Part shown: positions 54,408 through 64,000 of the stretch, one piece after another
Layout of the letters: each line of letters starts with the position of its first letter
Position numbering within the stretch: the stretch's first letter is position 1
DNA from: Serinus canaria
Lineage: Eukaryota > Chordata > Aves > Passeriformes > Fringillidae
Assembly: GCF_022539315.1 (NCBI RefSeq)
Contig: NC_066332.1
Coordinates: 2,189,001 to 2,253,000 of the forward strand
DNA: 64,000 bases
Reading direction: 5' to 3'
Translations under genes and position numbers: made by a program
Notes under the pieces: generated by a model
What the model was told of the DNA's origin: nothing
The model's database searches: none
What the model saw: only the letters and a program-made list of their open reading frames with translations

Positions 54408-54735
54408 AACAGAAGCAAAGAATGGTTGGGAGAAATCTTAAAACCCATCTTGTTCCAAGCCCCTGCTGTGGGTAAGGACAATTTTTACTAGTCTGGGTTG
54501 TTCCAAGCCCCATCTAACCCGGCCTTGGACACTCCCAGGTATGGAACAGTCACAGCTTCTCTGGGCAAGCAGTGCCAGGGCCTCACCACCCTTATAGGGA
54601 AGGATTTCCCACCAACATTTAATCTAAATCTCACCTCCTTTAGTTTAAAATCATCTCCCTTGCCCTGTCTGTGTAAAAAGTCACTCTCTATGTTTTATAA
54701 GCTCCCCTTAAATACTGAAAGTTGCAGAAGGGGTG
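54408..54735 (-). mobile_element. CR1 LINE 3'-end fragment
   Basis: The + strand is the reverse complement of a CR1 tail: AAAGAATGGTTGGGAGAAAT, then CCCCATCTAACCCGGCCTTG, ACAGCTTCTCTGGGCAAGC, GTGCCAGGGCCTCACCACCC and TAATCTAAATCTCACCTCC. It is moderately diverged, 5'-truncated and non-coding. Confidence 0.93.
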
Positions 54736-55968
54736 AGGGTCTGAGAACGATGCCATGGAGCTGGGCATGCCGTGGTGCCAGCACCCTGCTCCACACCAGG
54801 AGCTGCTCCCAGCCCAGGGCCTGTCGCTGCCACACGCAGGATCCAATCCCCCGCCGGAACTTTCCAAGGAGCATCTGCCGGTCCTGGCCCTGCGAGCGCG
54901 GGGTGCGGCCGTCGGGGAAGGGGAGCCCCGGACGGACGGAACGGGCGGCGGGTGGGCGGCGGGGCGGCAGCTCCTTCTGTCGGGCTGGCGCCGTCCTGCC
55001 GCCGCGCTGCCTCCGCACCCGGGACAAAGCGGAGCGGGCCGAGCCCCGGCCCCGGCTCCCAATTAGGGCCCCGCTCCCCGCGGAGCGCAGGGGCGAGGGT
55101 GGCGCAGCCGCGGTCACGGCCCCAGAGCCCCAATTACCCGCGGGGCCGCCGCTCTGTCTGCGGCTCCCGATCGCGGATCAATAGACAAAGGGCAGCGGCG
55201 GGACCCCGGCGGGCTCTGCGCCCACCCGGCCCCGCTCCCGGCCAGGCCTCGCCCCCCATCCCGGCCGGACATCCCCGCGCACCTGTGCGCTCGGGGCGGG
55301 ATGCGCGGCCGCACCTGCGGCCGGACGGGATTTTTGGGGCTGTGGGGTGAGCTCCGGTCTGGAGTCCAGCCGATCTCTGCCTGATCCAGGGCTGAGCCCC
55401 TGGACCCCCTGCCTGGCTCCTTCCTCCGGGCACCGGCATCTCAAAGGCTTCTTATGCTGCTCCTCCGGTTCCGGCCCGTTATCCCCGCGGGGCACGGTCC
55501 TTGTCCCGGACCGGGGCTGTGGGAAGGACGCACGGCCAGGCTGTTCCCTGCCACAAGGTTCCCAGAGCCACTTTGATCCGTGTGGGTGTCTGGGGGGCGG
55601 AGGGGAGGGGGGGTAAAGACATATCAGTGTTTATTTTGATACGGAGCCGCAGGCACCGTTTGCTCCGTCCTTGGTCTCCAGGCAGGGTGGGAAAGGGGAA
55701 AGGGGAGGCTCTCGGTTTATTCCGGTTGTTTACAGCGGCGGGTGATGGCGAGGGAGAGCCAGGTCCGTCGCCCCTCAGCGCCCGTCCGGGCCTTTTCCCA
55801 AGCCTTCCTCGGAGCCGCGGCGGGAAGGGAGGAGGCTCTGCTCGGGACATCCGACGGGATGGAGCGGAGGCTCCCGGCGGGGGGAGCCCGGCCCCCTCCG
55901 CTGCTCTCCTGGCGGGCACACCACCAGCGGCACGGGAGCGGCACCGCTTGATTGTGAGGTTGCAGAAA

Positions 55969-56028
55969 ACCCAAGCCCAAATCTAAACCCAAGCCCAAGC
56001 CCAAATCTAAACCCAAGCCCAAGCTCGA
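55969..56028. repeat. 30-bp tandem repeat, about 2 copies
   Basis: AACCCAAGCCCAAATCTA-type units are repeated with a period of about 30 bp, themselves built from CCCAAG hexamers. Opposite-strand translation gives a Gly/Leu/Phe-rich periodic peptide that is an artefact. Confidence 0.8.
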
Positions 56029-56119
56029 GTTTTTCCCGGGACGCGCCCCAAACCCGGGGAATCCCGGCGCTGTCCCGAGCTCGGCCGCCAGGTGGCGCAG
56101 CGGCGCCGCGCCGAAGGGC

Positions 56120-56230
56120 GGCCCCGGGGGCGCGGCCGGGCCGGGGGTCCCGAGAGGGTCCCGGGGGTCCCCGGAGGGTTCCGGGAGGGTCCCCGGAGGG
56201 TTCAGGAGGTCCCCGGGGGGTTTCCCGGAG
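56120..56230. repeat. G-run cluster (possible G-quadruplex)
   Basis: About ten runs of three to six G, many in a repeated TCCCSGGAGGGTT context, occur within 110 bp. Strong local G-richness could fold into quadruplexes. This is a structural guess only. Confidence 0.4.
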
Positions 56231-58436
56231 GCAGAAGCCCGTATGGGTGGCACTATCAGCGATCCCAGGGGTTTGGCTTCCTGCAGGAGTGGGGGAGCTG
56301 GGGCAGGTACCCCACGTTGTGCCCGCCCTCCTGTCCGTCTGTCCCGTGTCCTGCCACCTGCATGGCCACGTTGCACCTTTCTGAGGGCGTTTGTGTGGGT
56401 GTCTGTTCGCTTTTTCTGTTCGTGTGTCCATGCGAGCAGCTGTCCAGTGGATTGTCCAGGACCTGGCTGGGCCATTCCCCACCTTTGTGGGTTCTGCCAA
56501 AAACGCCCCTCCTGCACCTCCAGAGCCCCTTGGAATGCAGGGAATACTCACTCCGAGGCACCTGAGCCCCAGCAAGCAGCTTGAAGCAGTGATGCTCTGT
56601 GTTCTGCACGGAAGGTCTTCCATTGCCTGGGGAATTAATGGATGAAGTCATGCAGGAAAGGCTGCTCCTCTCTTTGGCTCTGCTGTGAGCACAGGTACAT
56701 CTGTCCTTTGCTTCCCATTGATTCCTGTAAATGGCCCTTGCCTCCAGCCCTGGGCCTGGCTCAGTAATTCTTTGGAAATAAGATCTAATTAAAATGAGAC
56801 AGCTCTGTCGAGGGACTACCTAATTGTCTTTGCAAAATGACCTTGTGGAGATCCTGGCTCGGTTCCCAGCTGAAAGGTGTTGTCAGTGCAAAAATCCTGT
56901 GTGGCTGGGGGGAATCAGTTAAAGACTTTTGGGAAATAATTCCCCAGGCTGGGAAATAATGAGCTGGTGGAGACACTGCAGTGCTGCTGTCCCTGCGCCA
57001 GCTCGAGCTGTCCTCCTCTTCCAGGCCTTGGGACACCCTCAAAATGGCTTTAAAATAAACCAATTCCATGAGGATTCAGCCAAGGCCGATGCCAACAGGA
57101 ATTCCTGGAGTTTCCCTCGACTCCCCCGGTACTCCTGGCTGCCCACAGCAGGGAGAAGGGGCAGGAATTTGGCTGTTAAAGCCTCAAAGGCACCCAGGAC
57201 CCTCAGGGATGGACTCAGATGTGCCCCCAGCTCACCCTATCCCATGCTGTGTCCTGCTCACTCCAGAGATCCCACTGGGCCCCGAGGGCTGGCACCCTGA
57301 GGATGCTGCAGGGGGAGGGTGTCACCAGCCCCCTTTGTTCCCACAGAGCCCCTCATCCTTGGGACAGTTTTGGGACCAGACCTCTCCTGGTCAGCCGCGA
57401 GCAGGAGAGCAGCCAGCCTCCACGAGAGGGAGCGTTTGCAGGGGTTTTGGTTCCAGCTGGGTTGTTTTGGCTTTCCCCCGATGTTTTGAAGCACAGACCC
57501 ATCCCTCTGGCTGTCTGAGCCCTTTGCCTGCATGAAATGCTCGTTTTCCTGGCAGGGGGGAGAACTGGGCAGAGGGGATGCTCTGCTCCCTCCCTGGCTG
57601 GGTGGCAGGGTCCTGTCCCACGTGAACAGGAGGATGTTTTCCTCCTTTTGGGATTATCAAAAAGAAGTCCCTCTTCCTGGGGTGCCTGGGGAGTGTTGTG
57701 CCTGGTCTTGGTCAAGTGTGGGGCAGGGCATGAGCAGCCAGGCCAGCCCCCCACCATGGGGAGCCCTGGGTTGGGCTTGACCAGGTCGCCCAGGCAGGGA
57801 TGGCTGGAGGGACCCTGACCCTGGGATAGCCCAGTGGGGCTCCTTGTGGCAAAAAATGGCTTTGGCAGCTCACACGCTCAGCCTGTGGCCTGGGTTGGTC
57901 TGCTGGGACCCCATTGCAGGACTGGGAGGGGGATCCCACCCCCATCTCACTGCTCCCCTCTGCAAGTCACTTTGAGACTCCCCCAGTGCTTGTGATCCTT
58001 CTGGAATGGGAAAGGGCTGTTTACAATTTCCCAAGTGACTGCTGCAAACCCAAGGCCAAAACTCCCACTTCTGGGGGCACAGGATCATGTCCTGGTGCCT
58101 TGGTGGCCACACGAGCTGTGGGTGGTTTGGAAGGAAGATGCACAAACCAGCTCGAGGCCTGGACGTGGTCCTGCCTCCCCCTGCCCTCCCTGGAGCCTGG
58201 GAGAGCCCAGACTGCCCTATCTGAAACTGCAGAGCAGATTATCAGCCAGCACATCTGAGATTAAAGCCCCCTCTTCATGTCTGGCTGCCCCAGAGCTGGG
58301 GCTGAGCTCGGTGCAGACTCTTTGGCACCACGGGGCTGATTGCTGGGGTAACATTTAGCTTGGCTGGGAGAAGAGAGGAAGGCTCAGACAATCTTCAACC
58401 AAGGAAAGGAACAAAGAAAAAGAGAAGGGAACACAC

Positions 58437-58455
58437 AACAACAACAACAACAAGA
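58437..58455. repeat. (CAA)n short microsatellite
   Basis: About six CAA repeats. Confidence 0.85.
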
Positions 58456-60939
58456 GTTTATTCCAGCAGGGTGGTGGGAGGAAATTCAGGCCCAGCTCTG
58501 AGATGCTCCCAGTTTGTGTGAGCTGGGGCAAGGAGTGGGTTTGTCCCTGTGTTCTTCTTCAAAACCCACTCGGTACTGGGAATTCTTGATGGAGAACCCA
58601 GTGAGAAGCCCAGGGCTGGTGGATTGGCAGCTGCAGGAGGCAGGAAAGCCCTGGGGCTGCTCCTGCTTTGCTGTCCCTGCTGCACTGCAGAGCTCACACG
58701 GGTGCAGCACACGAATCCCAGAGCCTGGTGCAGTGCAGGGAGGGCATCCTCAGCAAAACAGGGGGAGATTTTTCCTGAGAGTGCTCTGAGGGCTCTGCTC
58801 AGGAGAAATGGCAAAGATTTCTCTGTATTCTCCCAGGCAAAATGTGTGCCCAGCTGCTCTGAGCTAACCTCAGGCTTTGGAGGGTTTGAGAGCAGCCTGG
58901 AGCTGGGATAGTCCTGGCCAGGCAGAGTGGCTTAAGGGGCTTAGAGCAGCGTAGTTCTTATAAACAATCACATGAATTAGCACAAATCTCATTAGATCCA
59001 GGCTTCTCCTGGCCTCCTGTGTTCCTAATGCCCCTCACAGGGGCTCTGTGCAGGCGACAAGCAATGAGATTCTTTCCAAGAAGAACGAGCTGTGGCATTC
59101 TGGGTTTGCTCTTCTCAGAACCATTTCCATTGCACTCAATGCACAGGAGAGCAGAAATCTAATAGGTAAAAAGCCATTCAAGGTCCTGGGGTATTTTAAA
59201 CCTGATTTAAGATTTTGGTTGCTCTGTTAGATTCAGCTGATGATGCCCAGGGGTGTCTCCCCTGCTGAGCAACAGGCACAGGGTGATTCCTCTGCTCTGA
59301 TGTGCCCCAGACAGCTCTGCTCTCCCTTGGCTCTGGCTCTTGGCTGCCTGGTGGCCTGGCACCGTGGGGAATGGGGCTGTCTGGGCACGGTTTTATAGCA
59401 TGTTCCATTGGGGTGTAGTGGAAGAGGTGCTCAGTGCTCAGAAAACATGGGAATAGTAGATTGAGCCTGGAATGCTTTGGGGAAGGGAATTCTTTTTCTC
59501 CTGTTGGTGCTGTGCATGCCTGCTGAATGCTGCCCACTCCTGGGCAGTGCCACCCTCCTGTCTCCCATTTCTCTGCCTAAATCACTCCAAGAAGCAGCAC
59601 AGGAGTTTCCCTTGGTCCAGAACCACAGCAGCTCCTGGGGTCAAGCACCTCAGCTGCTACTCCAGGACCAGGCTTGGGCTCCTGGGAGTCATGGCAGGAA
59701 ACAACACGGGACATTTAATGATAAAAAAACCCAGTTTTTACATCTCTGCTGAAAGTCTGTTGCCGCTTCATCTCTCGGCAGAGCAGAGATGTGAGCAGCA
59801 AAGGGCCGGGACAGGCAGCAGAGCTTGAGAAAGGAGCTCCCGAGGGACTCGGTCTCTGGCGGAGCAGCCCGGGATAAGCGAGCATGAGAAAAGCAGGCTT
59901 AGCCCTCCAGTCACCCTTCAGATGCGTTTCCGGCTGCTTTTCATCTCACTCCGAGTTTAAAAGCCATCTCACTGCAGCCCTGCCGCTGCCGCCAGCCTCG
60001 GCAGGGCTTCAAAGCGGGGCTGTCTGTGCCGTGGGAGGGAGGGGCCGTGTCCCCAGGGCACCTGCCAGCCCCGGGACAGGGACACGGACAGGGACACAGG
60101 CAGGGTCTGCCCTCCAGCCCCCCCTGCCCTGGGATTCTGCTCCCTCCGTGTGTTCGTGGCTGCTCTGAACAGGGCTCTTTGTAGGGGACACAGCAGAGGG
60201 GCTCCTCCTGCAGACCCTTCTTGTCCCCCTGGTGAGCTCAGCCTTGCAGTGGATCTCTGCTAAGCCAGGGACCTCTTGGAGTTTTGCATCCCCTTTTTAC
60301 ATCCCCACTTTCCTAAATTTCTCCTTCTCTCTGCGGTGTGGCTGGGGACGAGCACAAGCGGGGTGGTTGGTGGCATCACTGTCACACACCCGGTGTTGGG
60401 GGGACACAAGGGGTCCCACAGAGCGTGTTTGTGAGGTTTGGCATTCGGATCACCTGGAAACAGTGTCCAGCAGAGCTGGGACTGTGCTGGCCATCGGGGT
60501 GGTGGCTGTGGCTGGCACAGCTCGGAGGTGCTGCTGGATCACCCCCATCACAGAGGGACTGGAGCACTGGGGTTCTCCTGCATCCAGGTGACAGCTGGGA
60601 ATGGGATCTGCTCCTTCGTGGATCACAAGTCCTTTCACCCCACCTGGTGCTCTGGAGGCAACACCTGAATTTGGCTCCAAAGAGAGAGCAGAGGGGCCTG
60701 GTGATGTCAGGAGCCCAGGATGAGCTGCAAACCTCCCTGATGGAAATGTGCTGCCCAGCCTCTCCTCTCCTCTCCTTGGCTCTTATTTGTTTGCCAGGCC
60801 CCTGGATGTGATTCTCCATTGTGTCCCAGGGTTTTTGCTTCAGCAGATCTCCTGGGAGAAGTGCCCTCACTGCTCGGTGACAAAACGCGTTCTCGAGATG
60901 GAAAAAGCTCCTTTCAAGGAAAACATGACATTTCAATGG

Positions 60940-61400
60940 AAAAGTACCTTTGCATGCTGTTTCTAATTTTAAAGCTCTGCCTTGGAATGCTCCCATGGAC
61001 TTTGAAATCAGAGCTGGCTCTTATGCTTTCCAGGTTTTATCCACCTTTCCTATATAATTTCAAATTGCTCCCTCTGTTAACGAGACAATTCTGCCTCGGT
61101 GGATTTTGCACAGACTGCTTCCAAAGCACAGTTTCCCTTACCCCATCCCTTTTTTCTGTGTTTTCTTTCCCCCAGCTCTAGACTATAAATACCTTTAGGC
61201 CAGACTGTGGGAACTGCACAAAGCCCTGTACCTGGCTATGCCTCCTCGATGGATGAATGAACGAATGTTCTTCCCGGTACTGAAATGAACTCTTGAAGCC
61301 ACATGCTCCAAATTAATGCATCTGCTCATTCCTAAAGCATTTCATCTCCCTTAAACCTGCTAGCATTAATTTCCCCCCGTTAATCTGACCTGTGCCATGA
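60940..61400. promoter_or_regulatory. candidate conserved non-coding block
   Basis: Mostly AT-rich unique sequence with CCTATATAATTTCAAATTGC near 61049, CAAATTAATGCATCTGC near 61310 and CTAGCATTAATTTCCCC near 61361. It lies in the TBX2-TBX4 gap, where hindlimb and lung enhancers of TBX4 are known in other vertebrates, though those sit nearer TBX4. Composition-based call. Confidence 0.27.
61179..61267 (+). mobile_element. possible ancient L2/MIR-like retroposon tail
   Basis: The run TAGACTATAAATACCTTTAG, then a CAGACTGTGGGAACTGCACA-type segment, AAGCCCTGTACCTGG and a closing GGATGAATGAACGAATG resemble in order the 3' end shared by L2/MIR-type elements. Similarity is weak and judged by eye. 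Confidence 0.3.
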
Positions 61401-61754
61401 GGGAGGAATGCTGGTGGGCTTTTCCCTCTGTTCTGTGCAGCCCTGGTTTGTTTGTCCTGCCCGAGCTTAACTTTTACAACAGAGGAGCAAAACCAGCCGT
61501 GAGCCAGGCGCTGCTGGAGCCAGCAGAGGGGAGGCGAGAGCAGAGATTCTGCCTTTCCCCACCTCGCAGTAAATGTCGGGGGAAGGGAAAAATGGCCACT
61601 GGGTTATTTCTGGCAATTTCCCAAAAAAAGAGCCTGATAACAACAGTTATCAATATCAATGGCAATGGATCCAGGGCAAACCTGCAGTGGCAGGTGAAGC
61701 TGAGGGGCAGGCAGAGATTGGAGGGGTTTTCCCATCCTTTATCCCTGCTAGAGC

Positions 61755-62132
61755 TGCATTTCTTTCCCCACATTTCCCCTGCATTTCTTTCCCCACATTT
61801 CCCCTGCATTTCTTTCCCCACATTTCCCCTGCATTTCTTTCCCCACATTTCCCCTGCATTTCTTTCCCCACATTTCCCCTGCATTTCTTTCCCCACATTT
61901 CCCCTGCACTTCTTTCCCCACATTTCCCCTGCACTTCTTTCCCCACATTTCCCCTGCATTTCTTTCCCCACATTTCCCCTTCATTTCTTTCCCCACATTT
62001 CCCCTGCATTTCTTTCCCCACATTTCCCCTGCATTTCTTTCCCCACATTTCCCCTGCATTTCTTTCCCCACATTTCCCCTGCATTTCTTTCCCCACATTT
62101 CCCCTGCATTTCTTTCCCCACATTTTCCCTGC
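61755..62132. repeat. 25-bp minisatellite, about 15 copies
   Basis: A head-to-tail array of a 25-bp unit containing GCATTTCTTTCCCCACATTT and CCCCT, with occasional single changes (GCACTTC near 61906 and 61931, TTCATTTC near 61979). The unit lacks stop codons in every frame on both strands. Since 25 is not a multiple of 3, long open frames with a 25-residue period appear; they are not genes. Confidence 0.97.
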
Positions 62133-62429
62133 AGCATCACAGAGCAGCCCTAGAACCCCTCGGTCACCCCCTGCTCCCATCTCTCCCACGAGAGGGGTGG
62201 ATGCAGCATTAAACCACTGCAGTGGTGGCCAAATTTCCCTTGGAGTGAGTTCCAAGGTCCCATCCTTCCACCCCCTGTGGGGCCTGGCACCCCCTCCTTG
62301 GCACAGTGCTTGCCCTGCCCCACACCCTGGGAGGGCAGGGGATATTTACATGGAAGATGCTATCGTGGTGCAGCTGGAGCTGTCCCCTGAGGTGAGGCAC
62401 AAACAGGTTCACTGCAACCAGGTCACTCC

Positions 62430-62640
62430 TTTAACAGGTTTAAGTGGCTTTCGCTGTAAAATGAATTTATTTCAACAAAACCTTTTTTGATAAATTAAAC
62501 CAGCACCGCTCTGTGTATAATTTCTATAAACAATCTTCTCTCATGTTTACCTAACCTGGGCATGCAGAAACTCTTGCACGTTAAATATTAGATGAAAAGA
62601 GGCTATGAAACCTTTAAATCCTTTAAATAATTACTTTTTT
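62430..62640. promoter_or_regulatory. candidate conserved non-coding block
   Basis: AT-rich unique sequence with GATAAATTAAACCAGC near 62489, TATAATTTCTATAAACAATC near 62515 and CACGTTAAATATTAGATG near 62577. It stands between the minisatellite and a T run. Composition-based call only. Confidence 0.25.
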
Positions 62641-62939
62641 TTTTTTTTTTCAAAGCAAGAAAGACAGAATACCATGGGAAAATACTCTGCTGCTGTTGAG
62701 CTGAGGTTTTTTTGGCCTCTGCCAAGGGTGAAGGAAGACAAACCCCTGGTGCTGCAGTGGCTTTGAGGTGGCTTTTGTGTTTCCAGGGCTGTAGCACGAG
62801 GTTCACTGGACTCACAGGGTGCCAGCACCCACCCACATTCCCCCTGTGTGGCTGGTGATGTGATGATTTATCTCCTGTGGGATATTTGCAGGGTCCTGGG
62901 AAGCTTGTTATTCATAATTTGTGAATTTCCTGCACAGCA

Positions 62940-62982
62940 TTCATTAATTCATTAATTTAATTCATTAATTCATTAATTAAAT
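62940..62982. repeat. (CATTAATT)n simple repeat
   Basis: Four to five ATTCATTAATT-type units form an AT-rich local array. Confidence 0.85.
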
Positions 62983-63227
62983 ACAACCCCCCAGCAGGTG
63001 ATGGCTGAAGGTTTGAAGGTGCCATGGAGCTGTGGTGGCTCAGGCTGTGCTGGCTCATTTCCTGAGGGGTTGGGATGTTTTCCCTTGAGCTCCCTGGTTG
63101 CAGAGCACCCTAAAAAGATGGATTTGACTTCAGAGAGAACAAATTGTCCAGCTCATAAAAGAGAGCTGAGGTGAGAGAGAGATCTGCCTGCAACAAGGCT
63201 AAAATTGGCCTGCTGGGGCTGTGTGGG

Positions 63228-63297
63228 TTTGGTGAGTTTGGGTGAATTTGGGCTGTTGAATTGTGAATTTGGTGAGTTTGGGTGAATTTGGGCTGTT
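63228..63297. repeat. tandem duplication of about 36 bp
   Basis: GGTGAGTTTGGGTGAATTTG with a following GGCTGTT occurs twice, separated by GAATTGTGAATTT. Local duplication. Confidence 0.85.
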
Positions 63298-63683
63298 CTC
63301 CTCCAGAAAGAAGGAAGGTGGCAGTGCACTGCTCCTGTTCCTGCACAAAGCCCAGCCTGGACACAGGCTTGGAAATTGAATTCAGGTCCCTCCATTGGCT
63401 CAACTCCTTCTTGAGCTGGATTCTTGCAGGCAAAATCTTAATCCTAAGTGAAGCCTTTGCTGCACCTGATTTCTCACCAAGAATCCCCAGCCCAGCTCCC
63501 AGAGGTTGTATGAAATAGGGGGAATGTGCTTTGCAATGAAATTAAATACAGCTTGATTGGGTTGGAGGGAGGACAGCAGAAATGTTTCTGCTGAATAATT
63601 CAGTATTTAGAGATGGCCTCACATGCTTGTCCTGCTCAGCTCCTCAGAGCCTTGGGGCAGCCTGGCGTGCTGGGAGGTGCAAT

Positions 63684-63733
63684 GAGGTGATCTTTGAGGT
63701 CCCTTCCAACCCAAACCCTTCTGGGATTTTGTG
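63684..63733 (+). mobile_element. CR1 LINE 3' terminal fragment
   Basis: GAGGTGATCTTTGAGGTCCC, then TTCCAACCCAAACCCTTCTG and GGATTTTGTG, is the sense-strand terminus of a CR1 element (consensus end ATTCTGTG-type octamers). Only about 50 bp are recognisable. Confidence 0.85.
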
Positions 63734-64000
63734 AAAGGAATGGTACAAAACCACACAGGAGCAGGAATGAGACTGAGCAGGCTCTGTGCTGTGAGAGTCC
63801 CACCTGCCAGGGGTGAGACCTGGGCAGGCTCCAAGTGTCCTTTGTCACTGCCTTGAGTGCAAGTGCACAGAAACCCTTCCTGCTTTGGCCTGCAATGAGC
63901 TCATGTGTTTCTTGAGGGTTTTGTGGATACTGGGATGGCAGGATCTGTCCAGAATATGTGTTAAAAATCAGCTTATCTTCCAAATCAACCCTCAAAAATT

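Larger units (their letters stand above)
54860..56240. promoter_or_regulatory. orphan CpG island in the TBX2-TBX4 interval
   Basis: CpG-rich DNA begins directly after the CR1 fragment and a short transition. It holds CCAATTAGGGC and CCCAATTACCCGC motifs near 55,058 and 55,130 and an AT patch near 55,620-55,650. It also holds a 30-bp repeat and a G-run cluster. No gene with recognisable similarity is present. Candidate promoter of a non-coding RNA or distal regulatory element. Confidence 0.42.
52226..64000. other. intergenic DNA downstream of TBX2 (toward TBX4)
   Basis: No protein-coding exon is recognised. The interval has two CpG-rich islands (52,235-53,120 and 54,860-56,240), two CR1 fragments, a possible ancient retroposon tail near 61,180 and several tandem repeats. 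AT-rich unique stretches lie at about 58,940-59,030, 60,940-61,400 and 62,430-62,640. The stretches 53,120-54,400, 56,240-58,900, 59,040-60,940 and 63,000-64,000 contain nothing else I can support. In other vertebrates the next gene is TBX4. Confidence 0.75.

Noticed and set aside
55717..56623. Minus-strand frames of 266 and 282 residues with Gly/Leu/Phe periodicity
   Set aside because: The periodicity comes from the CCCAAG-based repeat and the G-run cluster, not from a protein.
61573..62490. 305-residue and 271-residue frames across the 25-bp array
   Set aside because: Both are by-products of the stop-free 25-bp minisatellite; flanks show no conserved protein.

Overview
The window is a vertebrate nuclear segment, most likely from a bird. 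Two genes are recognisable from their spliced protein sequence, both on the + strand: the 3' end of BCAS3 (last two coding exons, 8020-8187 and 28159-28307) and a complete TBX2 (seven coding exons, 42406-51075, 695 codons before the stop). The order BCAS3 then TBX2 in tandem is the conserved vertebrate arrangement, with TBX4 expected next, beyond the right edge. Three fragments with the sequence of CR1 LINE 3' ends (27017-27301, 54408-54735, 63684-63733) point to a sauropsid. The overall compactness and the low repeat load fit a bird; I cannot name the species.

Layout: 1-8019 is BCAS3 intron, with a 12-copy 59-bp minisatellite and a GATA-motif cluster just after it. 8020-8187 is the penultimate BCAS3 exon. 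8188-28158 is the 20-kb last intron, with microsatellites, one CR1 and several AT-rich unique blocks that look like regulatory DNA. 28159-29100 is the last BCAS3 exon with its 3' UTR. 29101-42405 is the 13-kb interval before TBX2; its right half is a very CpG-dense domain leading into the TBX2 promoter and 5' leader. 42406-52225 is TBX2 with its 3' UTR. 52226-64000 is the start of the TBX2-TBX4 interval, with two further CpG-rich islands, two CR1 pieces and a 25-bp minisatellite.

How it works together: TBX2 is a T-box transcriptional repressor with complex tissue-specific expression. BCAS3 is a broadly expressed cytoplasmic, cytoskeleton- and autophagy-related protein whose introns are generally regarded as host to TBX2/TBX4 regulatory DNA. 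The non-coding blocks marked here are therefore candidate TBX2/TBX4 enhancers. That is inference from position and composition; cross-species alignment is the deciding test and could not be run.

I found no previously undescribed multi-gene system. The most specific oddities are: an in-frame 63-bp duplication over the BCAS3 stop codon, so that readthrough would rebuild the same C-terminus; a three-codon upstream ORF whose stop overlaps the first TBX2 ATG, with a much better start context ten codons later; a 25-bp inverted repeat carrying CArG-box and CCATAAA cores in the BCAS3 intron; and the GATA/TCF motif cluster beside the 59-bp minisatellite.
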